Assembly (NCBI GenBank): GCA_034190875.2
Contig: CM067354.1
Coordinates: forward strand, 68,488,258-68,552,257
Reading direction: 5' to 3'
Length of the DNA: 64,000 bases
DNA from: Urechis unicinctus
Taxonomy: Eukaryota > Annelida > Polychaeta > Xenopneusta > Urechidae
Part shown: in pieces, positions 25,111 to 45,706 of the stretch
Position numbering within the stretch: the first letter of the stretch is position 1
How the letters are laid out: the number at the start of each line of letters is the position of its first letter
Program-made: the position numbers and the translations under genes
The notes under the pieces: model-generated
Databases searched by the model: none
Told to the model about the DNA's origin: nothing
The model's input: only the letters and a program-made list of their open reading frames with translations

Positions 25111-26569
25111 GCTAAACTATTTCCATTTATATATTTGATGTTCAGTGATTTATCTTGCGAATAAATAAGGAAAGGCACCGTACAATAGCTGTGTTGGACA
25201 AAACAGTATCAAGTCTTATTGGCCATTGTACGAAGAATCATTGCATATTAAGGTAGAATGTCTTGATATTTATGCCATATGAGTCGATGATTTTATGTAC
25301 TATATTAAGAAGCAACGGCCTGTATGTGTATGGGTCAATCAGATTGCAAGACCTGTTTCGGATAGCAGCATTCAGTAGATACAGGAATTGACCCTGTTAC
25401 AAAAGACTTGCATGTTCAATTCCCGACGACATGTCGCATTCATCAACTATAACTTGTGATGCATCCTCTTTATTTATAAAACGACATCGGTACCGCTCAT
25501 TATTTTTTATAATTTAATTGGTATGCATTGTTATCTTTCTAGCACGACATCAATATTACAATGGTACCACCATTATGTATGCTAGTCAATGGCGAAGACG
25601 TCAATGGTCGCATTTAATGGTTGGCTAACTGCGGTCACGATTGACCTGAAACCGGGAGAAAAAAACATCGCTAATGTCTGTTATATACTTTCGCGAATTA
25701 CCTCACACCATACCCAAGCAAAGCGCAGATTTTTTCAAGGAGAAATTGCTATTGTCTGTGGCGCTTGTTTGATGAACCTCGCTCAGGCTTGTTACACTAG
25801 CCATGCTCCCCGAATCGCCCTCAGCAGCTTTAAACGCACATTAGCATTTTATAAAGTAAATGGATTATTACGCATTCAAACAAGATCGATTAAAGTATTA
25901 TGCATGGTAATTGAAAATTCGAATTGGCAAACGGTGGTCAGGTTGATTCACTGGCAAGTAGCATTGGTCTGTTTTTGTGGACTTACAGTGAAGTATCTAT
26001 GTCATTGAAAATCAGCACCTCAACGCACAGGGATGTATTGGACATATTGAGAATTAGTGCTTAACTCTGAGAAACGGCTTATAGGAGGGAAATGTCCGGG
26101 TTCCCTGTGACTCGCATCCCTAGAATTCGCAATACTAATATGACGCCGGACAGTGACCCTGTGCGGCAGCTTATTCGTTGGGCCACGCCGCGCTCGGCAA
26201 TTGCAATAAAATTACCCTGGCAATACACGACGTGCTCTATTCATTGCAATGTAATTTGCAATAATTTTATGAAGTTAAACCTAAGATTGAACTGTCCATG
26301 TCGAGTAAAATCAGAGCTGTTACTGATATGTTACCGCCGTACGTCATCCAACTACATGGGTACAACTAATTATTGGATTCATAGTAGTTAGAGGCGATGG
26401 CTTCTAACAAATGTAAATATGATTTAACACAATATTTTATTGCATAATATTTTGCAATAACTTCAAATATGCAATAATAATTGCTGGCCAGCATCGCGTG
26501 ATGATTTGCATCATATTTAACACATTATGAAGCTGAGGCCCTAAAACTTCGTTTCGCTAGCTATTGAAG
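25111..26569. other. Non-coding, partly LR-related
   Basis: 25706-25960 resembles 23930-24140 (the run attgtctgtggcgcttgtttgatg is shared). The 139-codon open frame at 25589-26008 covers this repeat and looks incidental. 26199-26490 has several ttgcaat or attgcaa heptamers. 26090-26230 is a little GC-richer than its surroundings. No gene is supported. Confidence 0.45.
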
Positions 26570-26880
26570 CGATGTGTATTTAGTTATGTAAGGACGCGGT
26601 ATGTCTATTATATAGTCAACATATATGATACATACATTCAATCTATATTTGGTCTTTGTCTACGGGTTCCGGGTGGTAATGAGAGTAGATGCATCTACTA
26701 TAGCTGCAACCTTTGCCTCTTACTATCGTTTTCATGATGGCGCAAGGTTATTTTCTGCGTGACTACGACCGTATAGAGATCATATGGCTTACGATATCAG
26801 CCATCAAAAACATCAATGCGTCGCTATCTGGGGTTTGTGTCATCTACGCTGCTGACAGACAGTCATGATTTTACTTATGC
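26570..26880 (+). repeat. Repeat block, paralogous to 18110-18480
   Basis: Second copy of the block described at 18110. It keeps gcggtatgtctatta, gcatctactatagctgca and cttacgatatcagccatc, but is shortened before caatgcgtcgc. Confidence 0.7.
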
Positions 26881-28100
26881 CACGTTTTACACGTTTGTTG
26901 CGGTAGACAAGCCTATTTTTGATTGAGTCCTACATTTGCAAGTGTCTTTACTCTGCGACAGATTGCAGGGTCGACATCTTTGCCATTTAATCATTTATAA
27001 GTTTAATAGCAGATTAAGGCTAATTTAAGCGTAACAGGTGTCTTCTTTGGATGTGGAACCTTTGTGAGTTGCTTTTGAGCAGATGTGACCTCCTGTGTTG
27101 TTGAGTATTTCGCACGATGAAAGAGAGCCCATCTTGTTTATCTCTGTGCGCGTCACGAGGAGCTTAGAATGATGCATTCGCGACTGATCCTCTTAGTGTA
27201 GACGACAAAGGAAGATGGATATGAGAGAATTACCCGTCCAACTGCAGAGAGAAGAGCATTATATGCAAATCATCAATAAAACACGCTGAATGTCTATTCA
27301 AAAAGCATACTCACTGAGATATGCAATTGTACCCACTTGTTTGTGCGCCTTTTATGTGTTTCTTTTTATTTTGTCTTCAGCTTTGCATTTACCGCAAGCC
27401 TAACCTTACATGACCGCCAGCCACACCAAGCATAAGTGCGGCTCGATTGAAAAGGGTGCGAAGGTAATGTGTAATTTTTAAAGCATGCTCGAATCCAAAT
27501 ATGACCACCGCTGTTCAATTTAGGGTACCAGTGATTCCATATTTAAGGATGAAATATAATAAATTCATTGGGGCATTTCTAGACGAATCTTTATCAACGC
27601 TCAACTACTATCATTCTCGTCCGTTCGTAACGATCATCTCTGCTGACTACGTTCAGAATACAGGAAGTAAATATAAACCCAGTATAATAACCCGTTCTTT
27701 GATTCAACTCAAATATTACTCAACCGAAGCATCGATTATTTATTCTTACACAGACTCGGCGGATTTAACTTCAAGTTACTTAATGCCCGGGATCAGCTCG
27801 TGTATCCAGAGCGATCATTCGGTAGTCCGAACGGTTTTAAACGGAAAGCATATTTTATGATGGAAACCTTAGTTTAGTAAAGCACCCATATAATTCAGCA
27901 TAAAGCACACTCATTGGGGAAATATTCCCGTCTGGTTATTGCTTATTACCCTCGCTCTGCGAAAGCTACTGCTGATATCGTAGTCTAATATATACATAGC
28001 ATCATCATCAGTAGGGACACGAAAAATAGCAACAATACAACGGAAAACAATTGGAGGTAGTGTGCTTTACTTATTGGTCGCTATTATCTAAAATTATTCC
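26881..28100. other. Non-coding, nothing recognised up to about 27985
   Basis: A 119-codon open frame at 27501-27860 has no domain I know and no second copy in the window, so I do not call it a gene. 27985-28060 repeats the first bases of the window. Confidence 0.4.
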
Positions 28101-28139
28101 GTACATGAACTTATTTAATGGAAACACTTTTTGAACATG

Positions 28140-31100
28140 ACATTGTCGAATACTGACCAAATTATTTTAGTGGTGTTGCTTTGGAGGGCAACAGTGGCGG
28201 ATGGTTGTTCAATAGTCAACGCAGATGTTATTTCAAATCTTAAATTTCTTGCATTCAGGTATAAATCATTTGATTACCGAAAAAGCATGCACACAAAATC
28301 ATGCATACATGCGATATTACGTCTGATAGGGTACAATGTCAAATAATCGCGTATTCTAACAAGATGCTATAACTATGAACATTTGGTGTGATTTGTCTGA
28401 ATCGAGAATAATTGGCTTCATCCTACTGTAAAGCATTTACTTGGCAACAAAATAAAACGTACCGCAAGGTCAAAATGCTCTGGATTTATTTGAATTTATA
28501 TAGCTTCAATTGTTTGCGCAATAACTATGTTAACAATTTGGTGTGAGGAATTTGATTCTCTGCCATTAATGTACCCAGTGAGCACCGAATTGCAAACGCA
28601 CCTGCGAAAAGAAGATATATGTCATCCGTGCATGTAAAATGTCTTACAATACAACTAGGATCGATTTATCAGGTGCACAATTTATTCATGTCGTCAGTAC
28701 AATTTGCAGAAACTATTAATCGATTCATGTTGATCGCAAACCATTGAAGTCGGATTGCCCAGGGTGATCTATAAATCTTTTTATATATCGATGATATCCT
28801 AATTTCTGTAATCCTTGTCTATACTCCGCCATGTTCAATCTTTTCGTTGGGTTTGCATTATACACTGTATGGATAAGGTTAAAAGAGGCCGTTTGGTATT
28901 TGCCGATTGGCTACAATCAACAGCTAAGGCGCAAGCACTCTTCGATTTATCGTATACTACTCTCTCAGCTTGTGTTAATATAAGAATGATCCATGCTCGT
29001 GCAAGTATTTGATTGAAAAGGTTGGTTCGATTCAAGGTTTTTAATATCAAGAGAAATAATTGTACGAAATACTGTCGCTATGACGTCAACTAGTGATTGT
29101 TCACATCAGGTCGACAACTGATATAAGTTCTGGATGTGAATGTTGAACATATATGCAATATATAACTTTTGAGACTAATTTTCACGACTGATAGGGATTG
29201 CAAACATAGCATGGAACAATCTTGCTAAGTAGCATGATATGGATTGGAACAATTATTGCCCCTCACAAACAATTTTTACTACTGACGGGTTGCTGTTACC
29301 TTTTGTGTATTGACGTAAATTGTATATGTAATAATGTATTTACGATATTCAGAGTCGCAATATATTGTATATATAAACAATCGCTTTGCAATTTGGGACC
29401 TTACTTAACCAGATTATGGGTTTCGATGTCAATGCAATAACCGCGGTAATTCGCCTTCTTAAGGGTTGTTTTCCATTCCTTGGCTATACACATATTCTGC
29501 ATTAGAGTTGAATTCCAGAATATAGGTAGAATATGCATCGAAATAGCTCACAAGAGAGGGTTTCTTCGCTTTGTAATCCATGTCGCAAACAATTATTCGC
29601 TTACTTTCGAGAATGAAAGTATTGAGTCATTGATGTGCTATCAATGCGTTGTTGCATATGTCAGATTCACGACAAATAAGTTAACGCTGCAAAGTTTGAA
29701 TTGCATTTTGCCACACCATATAGATGGCTAGCTGTCAATATACGATTTGGAAAATCATCGCTAAAAAACAACAAATAGTGGAATGCCCGTTGATCTTTTC
29801 AAGATTTCATTCTGCTTTATGCCAATAATCAGCATCGTAAGACAAGCGTTGATGTGAAACTTCAGACACGAGAATAACTGTAGGTGCAGATTGCCCATTT
29901 GAGATGATATGACAAAACTGATAGGTAAAGCTCACAGTGGTTTGCCTTTAGGATATCATAGAATTGTTGTAGTTTCGCTAGAGCATGTAAGGCTCTGTTT
30001 GCTCTCTGCGCTCGAGGAATAATTGAATACATGTGTTTTCGGTTAGGGAAACATATTAACCGTTATTATATAACCTTATCCAGATATTGCAATGGTAAAA
30101 CCTCTTTTGCTCCGATATCAAATTTGTCCTGCTGACTGACTTCAGTCAAGCCATTCATATTAGAATCCTGCTGGGCTGATATTGAAATTGCTAGTTTAAA
30201 AGACGTTGCGCATCGATCTAATTAAGTCTGCCTTGCAGACTGGGTAATGATATACAGTTTTCAAGTAGAATGCATTGTCCCTGCCTAACTCACTCAGCTT
30301 ATTGTGGGTCTGGTCATGATAATTACCTTGCTTCGATACATGTTAATTGAAACAAAAAACAATGGAACAAAAAATATTTTGTGAAGCAGTCATAAAAGAG
30401 AGAATAGCTCAATTATCCGATAGATTTCCCGCGTCATGCACGAGCTCCAGGAGAAATATATCTTCTATAGCATAGGTTTAAGCCAGAACAATAACTGTAT
30501 CCCTCACGCAGTCCACCAACTGTACTACATCTGGTTAGTGTTTTTATGCTTGCCCCGTCAATAAATAAGGATACACCAAACTTTGCACGATACACCAACA
30601 TTCGCGTTGCTAATATTAGCTTCATCCTTAGCACTTGCTATGATTACCCATCCCGATCATGCTCCTTTGAACAGTTGGTACAATATATTCCACCTGCCTT
30701 ATCTCTCCAAATGACCGTTAAATAAATTAAACATGGTCTGTAGACATATATATTGGTCCCATATGCTTCGTAAAATTGCTGGTTATTTAACTACGGTCCA
30801 TTTTGTTAGACTAACGATGTAGCCAACGTGTTTCTGACGGCTGAACAAATTACATGAACTATATGGGTGCCGCTTAGCAACTTTGATGACACAGAAATAC
30901 CGTGTGATCTGCTATTCGTTTCCAATGACTATACTGTCTGGTACTAGAATGCAGCGTAGCTGTGCCTAATAGATCCTTTCCACCGCCAGTTGCTATCACC
31001 ATCACCTTTAAGATATAAACATCGCATTCTTTGACAAAATATTATTCCCAACACCAACAATTAACCTTATGTTAGTACCAAGGGCGATGATAATTAATTG

Positions 31101-31520
31101 TGCTTTCTATCGAAATTTACTTGCTGATTGATGCGCATTTATCACATAATAAAAAATAATAAATGAAAAACCGGCGCACAAAGAACGTCTGCTTTTTAGA
31201 CATACGGTTCTAAAAAAGGCATAAAGCGCATAATATTTCACAATAACTCATTGTATACGGTTCGATTGACATTCAAATGACAAATAAAACCATTGATTGT
31301 TCAAATAATAGACTAACTGCCATTGCACACTGAACATCTGTTTCATGGATAAACTGTATCAAAAAGCCCGATTGATAATAAAATGAATTACAAAACCCTT
31401 GAATGTTCGACAGAAATGCAACGCCAGCACTCAATGCACATCTGTTTCAAGTATGTACTGTCCGAATATAGCACTTAGCACATAATATGTCGATCGAAAA
31501 CTCGATTGGTTGGAATATAA
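28140..31520 (+). repeat. LR copy b
   Basis: Runs in parallel with 2540-6170 of copy a, with several small deletions. Landmarks are caacagtggcggatggttgt near 28187, segment R (second version) at 28760-29760, gcctaactcactcagcttat near 30283, and three subrepeat units from 31165. It ends inside the third subrepeat unit near 31520, where unrelated sequence begins. Confidence 0.72.
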
Positions 31521-31769
31521 TATGACACCAAGTCGATTGCTTGTTACACTGAACATGATAACAAACTGATGTACTGCTTTATATAATGAAACGACTACAT
31601 GTACTCCTTGGATGATGCATAACTAATAAAAAACCCGGTTTGATACTTATTTATTGTCTTAAGCCTTACACTCACCCCCAACCTCACAAACACATACATA
31701 TACGGGACAGTTTTAGGTGTAAAGCAGCTGCAGCCTATCATCTGCTATAGGAGGCTATTAGCTTAGCTC

Positions 31770-32236
31770 GATAGTGGTTAAGTTAATGAACAGTTTACGT
31801 CACCGTTCCCGAAAAAAGATATATCAGTCGGTGAACTATGCGTATTCTTCTATTGCTGCAGTTCCCTGCACCCCAGTATTATACAATCAATGTGGACATT
31901 TTCTGTTGTTTTTGTAAAATCGGATACAGCCACGGCTAGATTATATGTACGATGTGATGCCATTGCAACATGTGACGGTTGCAGAAAACTCGTTTTAATA
32001 ACTCAGGAAGCATTTGCTTCAGCCACGTAGGCTTATACTTATACAATTCACTTGAAGCCAGTTTGATTGTCAGTATGTGAAGGAAGCAAACTATTGAATG
32101 TTGCGCATTATGCGCTCTTAGCACATTTTGCTGATTATAATTTTTTTGATGGACATCTAAATAAGTATAGCGCCTACGAGTTAACTTGCTCATATGATGT
32201 ATATTTCGTTAGAATGCAATCATGTAGTTAACAGAT
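31770..32236 (+). repeat. Repeat block, paralogous to 8945-9465
   Basis: Left part of the block shared with 8945-9690. It leads into the 267-bp tandem units. Confidence 0.68.
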
Positions 32237-33025
32237 ATAGTTATACTCCTCCTGACTTAATACATTGATGCCCGAACAAATGACGAAAGGCAATTTTACA
32301 GGTTTATTGTGATGCTGTTGGAACAACATTGTTTCCTGATATGCACTTGGCATGTTATTTGCAATTCAAACTTGAGGTTATTGACTTTTGGCACCGATAC
32401 ATGACCTTTGCTGATATTAATCGACGCAACAGATTCTGCATCTGCCGTGCTCCAAAAGGATATATCCAATTAGTACCTACTTATGTTTCACTTTTTCCAT
32501 ATCATAGTTATACTCCTCCTGACTTAATACATTGATGCACGAACAGATGACGAAAGGCAATTATACAGGTCCATTGTGATACTGTTGGAACAACATTGTT
32601 TTCTGATATGCACTTGGCATGTTATTTGCATTTCAAACTCGAGGTTATTGACTTTTGGCACCGATACATGACCTTTGCTGATATTAATCGACGCAACAGA
32701 TTCTGCATCTGCCGTGCTCCAAAAGGATATATCCAATTAGTACCTACTTATGTTTCACTTTTTCCATATCATAGTTATACTCCTCCTGACTTAATACATT
32801 GATGCACGAACAGATGACGAAAGGCAATTATACAGGTCCATTGTGATACTGTTGGAACAACATTGTTTTCAGATATGCACTTGGCATGTTATTTGCATTT
32901 CAAACTCGAGGTTATTGACTTTTGGCACCGCTGATATTAATCGACGCAACAGATTCTGCATCTGCCGTGCTCCAAAAGGATATATCCAATAATTAACCAC
33001 TTATGTTTCACTTTTTCCACATAAT
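32237..33025 (+). repeat. 267-bp tandem repeat, about 2.9 units
   Basis: Units start at 32237, 32504 and 32771, each with atagttatactcctcctgac. Units 1 and 2 differ at only a few positions. Unit 3 has a short deletion in the part reading ggcaccgatacatgaccttt and ends near 33025. The related block at 9470-9690 has a single unit, so the amplification happened after the two blocks separated. Open frames in the units are by-products of the repeat. Confidence 0.92.
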
Positions 33026-33148
33026 CTTACACAGGATTATTATTCCTATCTAATCTCTTTGATTCAAATAATCTAATGTCCATACATTATTACCTATAAA
33101 GTGTACTTTTCGCCGATAACATCGAATATATTTTCAATCGTACCAAGC

Positions 33149-33150
<2 letters not shown>

Positions 33151-33241
<91 letters not shown>
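33151..33241. repeat. (TA)n microsatellite at LINE 5' side
   Basis: TA tract with one catg interruption. It abuts the leader of LINE copy 2. Confidence 0.93.
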
Positions 33242-33243
<2 letters not shown>

Positions 33244-33399
33244 TCATACAGCAGTATGTAAACCCTTATCCAGGGCCTCTACATCAGCAGCAACAATAGC
33301 AACCCATGCCATGTTCAGATAGGAATACATCACATGTAGAAGGATGTAAATCAATCTCGGATATTAAAACTGGATCCCCATCTTGTTGTAATACCAAGA

Positions 33400-34520
33400 A
33401 GCTCTTTATGTGTTTTTCGATCCACAGTCTCTCTGCAACAAGGGATCGCATATACAGGAGTTTATCACAGACCAGGACATAGATATACTTGCATTTAAAC
33501 TGAGACCTGGTTATGTGATGACGAAACAGATGCAGTTAATACCGCTGCTCTGTTGCCAAATGGCTATGATATATTGCACAATCCTCGGAAATCAAGAGAC
33601 GGTGGCACAGGTCTCGTATACAAACAGAGTAATGATATCTCACTTACAGAACCAGCACTAATTCCTTCCTCATTTTTATTGCTTGAATGCCTCGTGAAAC
33701 GTGACACTGAGCATGGCAGTAATATATAGGCTTTCCCCCCTCCAGAAAACTAATCAAATTATAATTGAGCCCCAGGAGTACTTTTGATAGTCGGTGCATC
33801 AGCCTTCCTTGAACTTGTGACCTCAATGGGTCTAAAGCAACATGTGACCGAAACAACCCATCGAAGTTGTCAAACTTTAAATTTACTTCTTAATAGATCT
33901 CGGGAATCACATGTCCTTTCTACATATTCATTGGATCATGGATTATCTGACCGCTTCCCCGTTTTTGCACACATTTCTGCTACAAAGCCTAATAATCTCC
34001 AGAAGAAGTTTACCTATAGACGGTTCACCTATAGACGGAAAAAAACCTCGTAATATCACACTCAGACCAGAAAGTGAGTGGTACACAGCTGAGATTCGCA
34101 ACGCATACAAAACTGAAGACAGGCAGAGAGATTCTGGCGAAAAAAGCACCTTCGGATTTACATAGATGCATATATCAAACAACGTGATCGAGTGACCTAG
34201 ATGATAAAGCAAGCCAAAGTCAATCACTACAGAGCACAAGTCACTAGCAGCAAAGGGAATACAAAACAGCTTTTTAACATAGTGCGCAAGCTACTTGGGA
34301 ATACCCCCCACTCCCTGATTGGATATTGAATCTATGATCAACAAGTTCAGTGAGTTTTTGATGGTCAAATAAAAAAGATCCATATCATATAAACATACAC
34401 CACAAGTGTCTGACTATGACTGAATGCTCATTTGACCAATTTGCGCTTATAACAGAGTGCGAATGTACAAAGACAATATCATCATGTCCTAATAAACAGT
34501 GTAACCTGGACCCAATCCCA
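33400..34520 (+). pseudogene. LINE copy 2 endonuclease and linker, decayed
   Basis: Visible pieces are IQEFITDQDIDILA followed by a frame change inside the TETWL box, ASAFLELVTSMGLKQHVTET near 33800, and the basic linker with RPESEWYTAEIRNA near 34065. The GDLN box seen in copy 1 is removed: sequence jumps from IVG to ASAFLEL. Several further deletions and shifts are visible. A short duplicated step, cctatagacggttcacctatagacgg in the window near 34012-34037, looks like a local tandem slip. Confidence 0.78.
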
Positions 34521-35180
34521 ACAGATCAGTATCAACAGTTTTTCCAGACTCGCTAGAATCTGCACTGGTTAACTCACTCCCTTAAAAAAATCTTTATTTG
34601 ACAAAAACACATTTGAGAACTGTAGGCCAATCTCGAATTTAGCCTTCGCAATAAAACTACTTGAAAAGGCGGTTGCTGCCCAACTCGGCTTGTATCTGAA
34701 AAAGAAAAATTTGATGGATTAATATCGGTCAGCTTATAGACAAGATTATGCACTGAAACGGCACTGATGAAAGTCCAAAAAGAGATTATCCATGCACTGG
34801 GCCAAAACAAGGTGGTAGTGCTGTTGCTCTTAGACCTATCCGCTGCCTTTGACACAGTGGATCATAGGGGCCCTATACAAATACTTCAAAGCATAGGTGT
34901 GAGAAATACAGTGCTTAACTGGTTCATCACATATCTTGAAGGCCGCACGCAATATATATATACTAAAGGCATGAAGTCTTTCCCTAAAGCTGTCAGTTGT
35001 GGCGCGCCCAAGGGATCCATCTTAGGACAACTGCTCTTCACTATCTACACATCGTCGCCAGGTCGCCTGATACAAACTTCTGATATCGACTATCATCTAT
35101 ATTCTGATGACACTCAGCTTTATTGAAGCTGCGATTCCAAATACATCGATGGCGCCATTGAGAAAACGCAATTATGCATA
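34521..35180 (+). pseudogene. LINE copy 2 reverse transcriptase, decayed
   Basis: The clear frame at 34767-35126 reads MKVQKEIIHALGQNKVVV, LLLLDLSAAFDTVDHRG with the first catalytic Asp, NWFITYLEGRTQYIYTKG, GAPKGSILG in place of GVPQGSVLG, and YHLYSDDTQLY with both aspartates of the YxDD box. It stops one codon after that box, where copy 1 still reads on. Upstream, the SAYRQDY block is shifted out of frame. Family placement follows copy 1. Confidence 0.88.
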
Positions 35181-35960
35181 GCAAAGATTCAAACATGGAT
35201 GCGTCGTCACCGTCTGAAAATCAATGAAGAATATACAGAATGTTTGGTCATTTCGTCGAGACAGTTGTCCAGCATGTTCACATCTAAAAGCTTATGTATC
35301 AATAACCACACGATAAATCCATCACCTGCAGCCAGAAACATCGGTGTAATATTTGACTCTTTTGCATCAATGAAACCGCAGGTCACAGCCCTCTGCAAAA
35401 GCTTATATATACAAATCTGCAATATCTGTAAAATAACGCATTTTGTTGACCGATCGTCACTGTAGCAAGTAATACATGCATTTATGACATCAAATATAGA
35501 GATCTACAAGGCTCTTCTCTTTGGCGTTTCTGCATCCCTCGTACATCGACTGCAACAAATACAAAACATTGCAGCAAGGCTAAATACTGGACACTCAAAG
35601 TGTGATCACATCATGCCGTTCTGCATTCGCTTCATTGGTTGCCAGTGATACAGCGAATCAAATTTAAGATTCTGGTACTTGTCTATAAATCCGTATATAA
35701 GATGGCACCAACGTACCTCGAAGATCTTATCGCTCCCTATATTCCAGGAGAAGAGTTGAAATCGGCTAACCAATGCTTACTGCAAGTTCCTTTTACGTTG
35801 TCAGCAGCGAGCAGCGTCGGACTTTTGGTGTTGCTGGCCCATTCTTGCCGAATAACCTTCCAAGCTCTTTGAGACATAAAGACATGTTTGTTTGCACTTG
35901 CACCTTGCACTCTTTTTTCAGAGCACATTATTTCGCCAAATATTTAACTGCTAATGTTTA
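35181..35960 (+). pseudogene. LINE copy 2 C-terminal region, decayed
   Basis: 35199-35465 gives MRRHRLKINEEYTECLVISS, ARNIGVIFDSFASMKPQV and SLYIQICNICKIT. 35639-35872 gives IQRIKFKILVLVYKSVYKMA, PTYLEDLIAPYIPGEELKSA and LLQVPFTLS. After a shift there is RTFGVAGPFLPNNLPSSLRH and a short tail. This is the same motif run as in copy 1 and typical of L2/CR1-like proteins. The longer 3' end shows that copy 1 lost about 100-200 bases here. Confidence 0.78.
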
Positions 35961-36001
35961 CAAAAAGCACCTTGCACTCGGCGTTTCAGAGCACTTATAT
36001 A

Positions 36002-36158
<157 letters not shown>

Positions 36159-36159
36159 A

Positions 36160-36217
36160 TTGCATATATACGGCGCATATATATATATATATACACACAT
36201 GCGCCGTATATTTGAAA
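36160..36217. repeat. CGGCGCA palindrome, shorter paralogue
   Basis: atatacggcgca near 36166 pairs exactly with tgcgccgtatat at 36200-36211, with a 22-base TA/CA centre. It is the same structure as at 14850-14961 but with a short loop and some arm changes further out. Confidence 0.85.
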
Positions 36218-37679
36218 CTCATTTTATAGCGAGCGATTTCATGACATAGAGCACGTGGACAAAGTGACTTTGTACGATCATACACTGTCACACTCGCATC
36301 AAAATTCTCTGCAAAGCATACACATGAAAATCCAATTGTTCATGCGGTCTGTATAAGTCCAATCCATCCACCTTCTCTCTCTGCCGAACACCAATCAGTT
36401 AAAACGCCACAATTGTAGTTTTTTTTACGTCAGCCATGGTGATGTTGCGTCCTGGTGTTATGTCACTATTGTGTGCTTTATATTTATCCTACGCTGACCT
36501 ATCTGCACCTTTACGGCATTAAACAATTTTGCATCTGTGAGCTGATCTGGTAGAATATAAGGGATATGTCAGGCCGGACTTGCACACAGGCAGGATACGT
36601 AGGTAACTGCATTATGTATTTAACCAATACTCCATGCTTTTCAGTGCTCATCGGTATCAGGCACTTTGCTATCATTTACAGCAAATGTTTATATAGTTAT
36701 TCACGGAATCCTGAACCCGGACCTGAGGCCTAATAAATATATACTGCGGTGTTTTATGTCCTTTCACCATGATCCTACGTAATATGTCGTACATCAATAT
36801 GCGTAATATCAGAACAAATTTGTGCGTAATTGTCTCACCAATGAAACTTGTCCTATCAAATGGAAGCAGATGTACATGTAAACAACGAGTGTGGTAAGTT
36901 TTGCTGCAATTTCAGGAGTCGGACATGTCATTTGTAACCTGGTATTCATGGTGGCAGAACAATTTGCAGAAACTGTCGATTCAGTATCGGTGAAACAATG
37001 TGAGTGTAGTATCCAGAGCAGCCATTCTGAACTGATTTATTGAGAAAATCAGATTAACCATGGGTAGTCGAGTCGAATAATTATATGCTAACCTTTAATA
37101 TGCCATTACTTTCGTATTACAGTGCTTACGCTTTCAAACCCTTAAATCGACAGAACGGCATCGGCACGGGGAAGGTCTACAAATCTTTTCATATATCGCT
37201 GATAGACTTATTTGTGTAATACGTCATGCTCATTCGGTTCGTTGGGTGTGCGCATTGTACATGAATGGGTTACCTTAAGAAATGCCGTTTGGTATTTTTG
37301 CCGGTTGGCTACAAACAAGAGCATTTGTGTAATTATATTTTGTTTTATCGTTCATTATGCTATCAGCTTGTGTCAGATGAAGTATGATCCTTGTGCGATG
37401 GTACACGTGCAAATATAGCGGTTAAACCGGTTGAGGCCTAAGTTTTTGATTATTAAGGCTGTTTTGATTCCAGATTGTTAATGTAAAGTAAAATAAGTAT
37501 TACGAAACACTGCTGGTATGACCTCCCCATGCCAGTGATTGTTTTCTTTAGGACGACAACTGACCTACGTTGTTGATGTGAATGTTGTGCGTATTTGCAA
37601 ATTTTGAGATTGATTCGGACGTTCAACATAGTATACAACTTTCTTCCTAAGTGGTATGAAATAAAACGGAACAATGGAT
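36218..37679 (+). repeat. LR piece with segment R (first version)
   Basis: Matches 14962-16635 in order, with a deletion of about 350 bases relative to it near 36480 (the part equivalent to 15190-15400). It continues without a break into the first unit of the tandem duplication. Confidence 0.7.

Positions 37680-45706
<8,027 letters not shown>

Larger units (their letters stand above)
33242..36000 (+). mobile_element. Non-LTR retrotransposon (L2/CR1/Crack-like), copy 2, broken
   Basis: Colinear with copy 1 at 11864-14750 from the catacagcagtatg leader to the 3' end. It has deletions in the endonuclease and linker. It keeps a slightly better reverse transcriptase and a longer C-terminal tail and 3' end, which fades into ttatatatatataattatat. 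(TA)n lies on both sides. Like copy 1 it is followed by the CGGCGCA palindrome and segment R. Confidence 0.88.

Noticed and set aside
25589-26008. 139-codon open frame as a possible gene
   Set aside because: It overlaps LR-type repeat sequence related to 23930-24140. There is no known domain, and the frame is only partly kept in the related copies.
27501-27860. 119-codon open frame as a possible gene
   Set aside because: No domain, no splice context, no second copy. The length is plausible by chance in 64 kb on six frames.
32237-33025. CRISPR-like array
   Set aside because: The units are long and contiguous without spacers, and the genome is eukaryotic.
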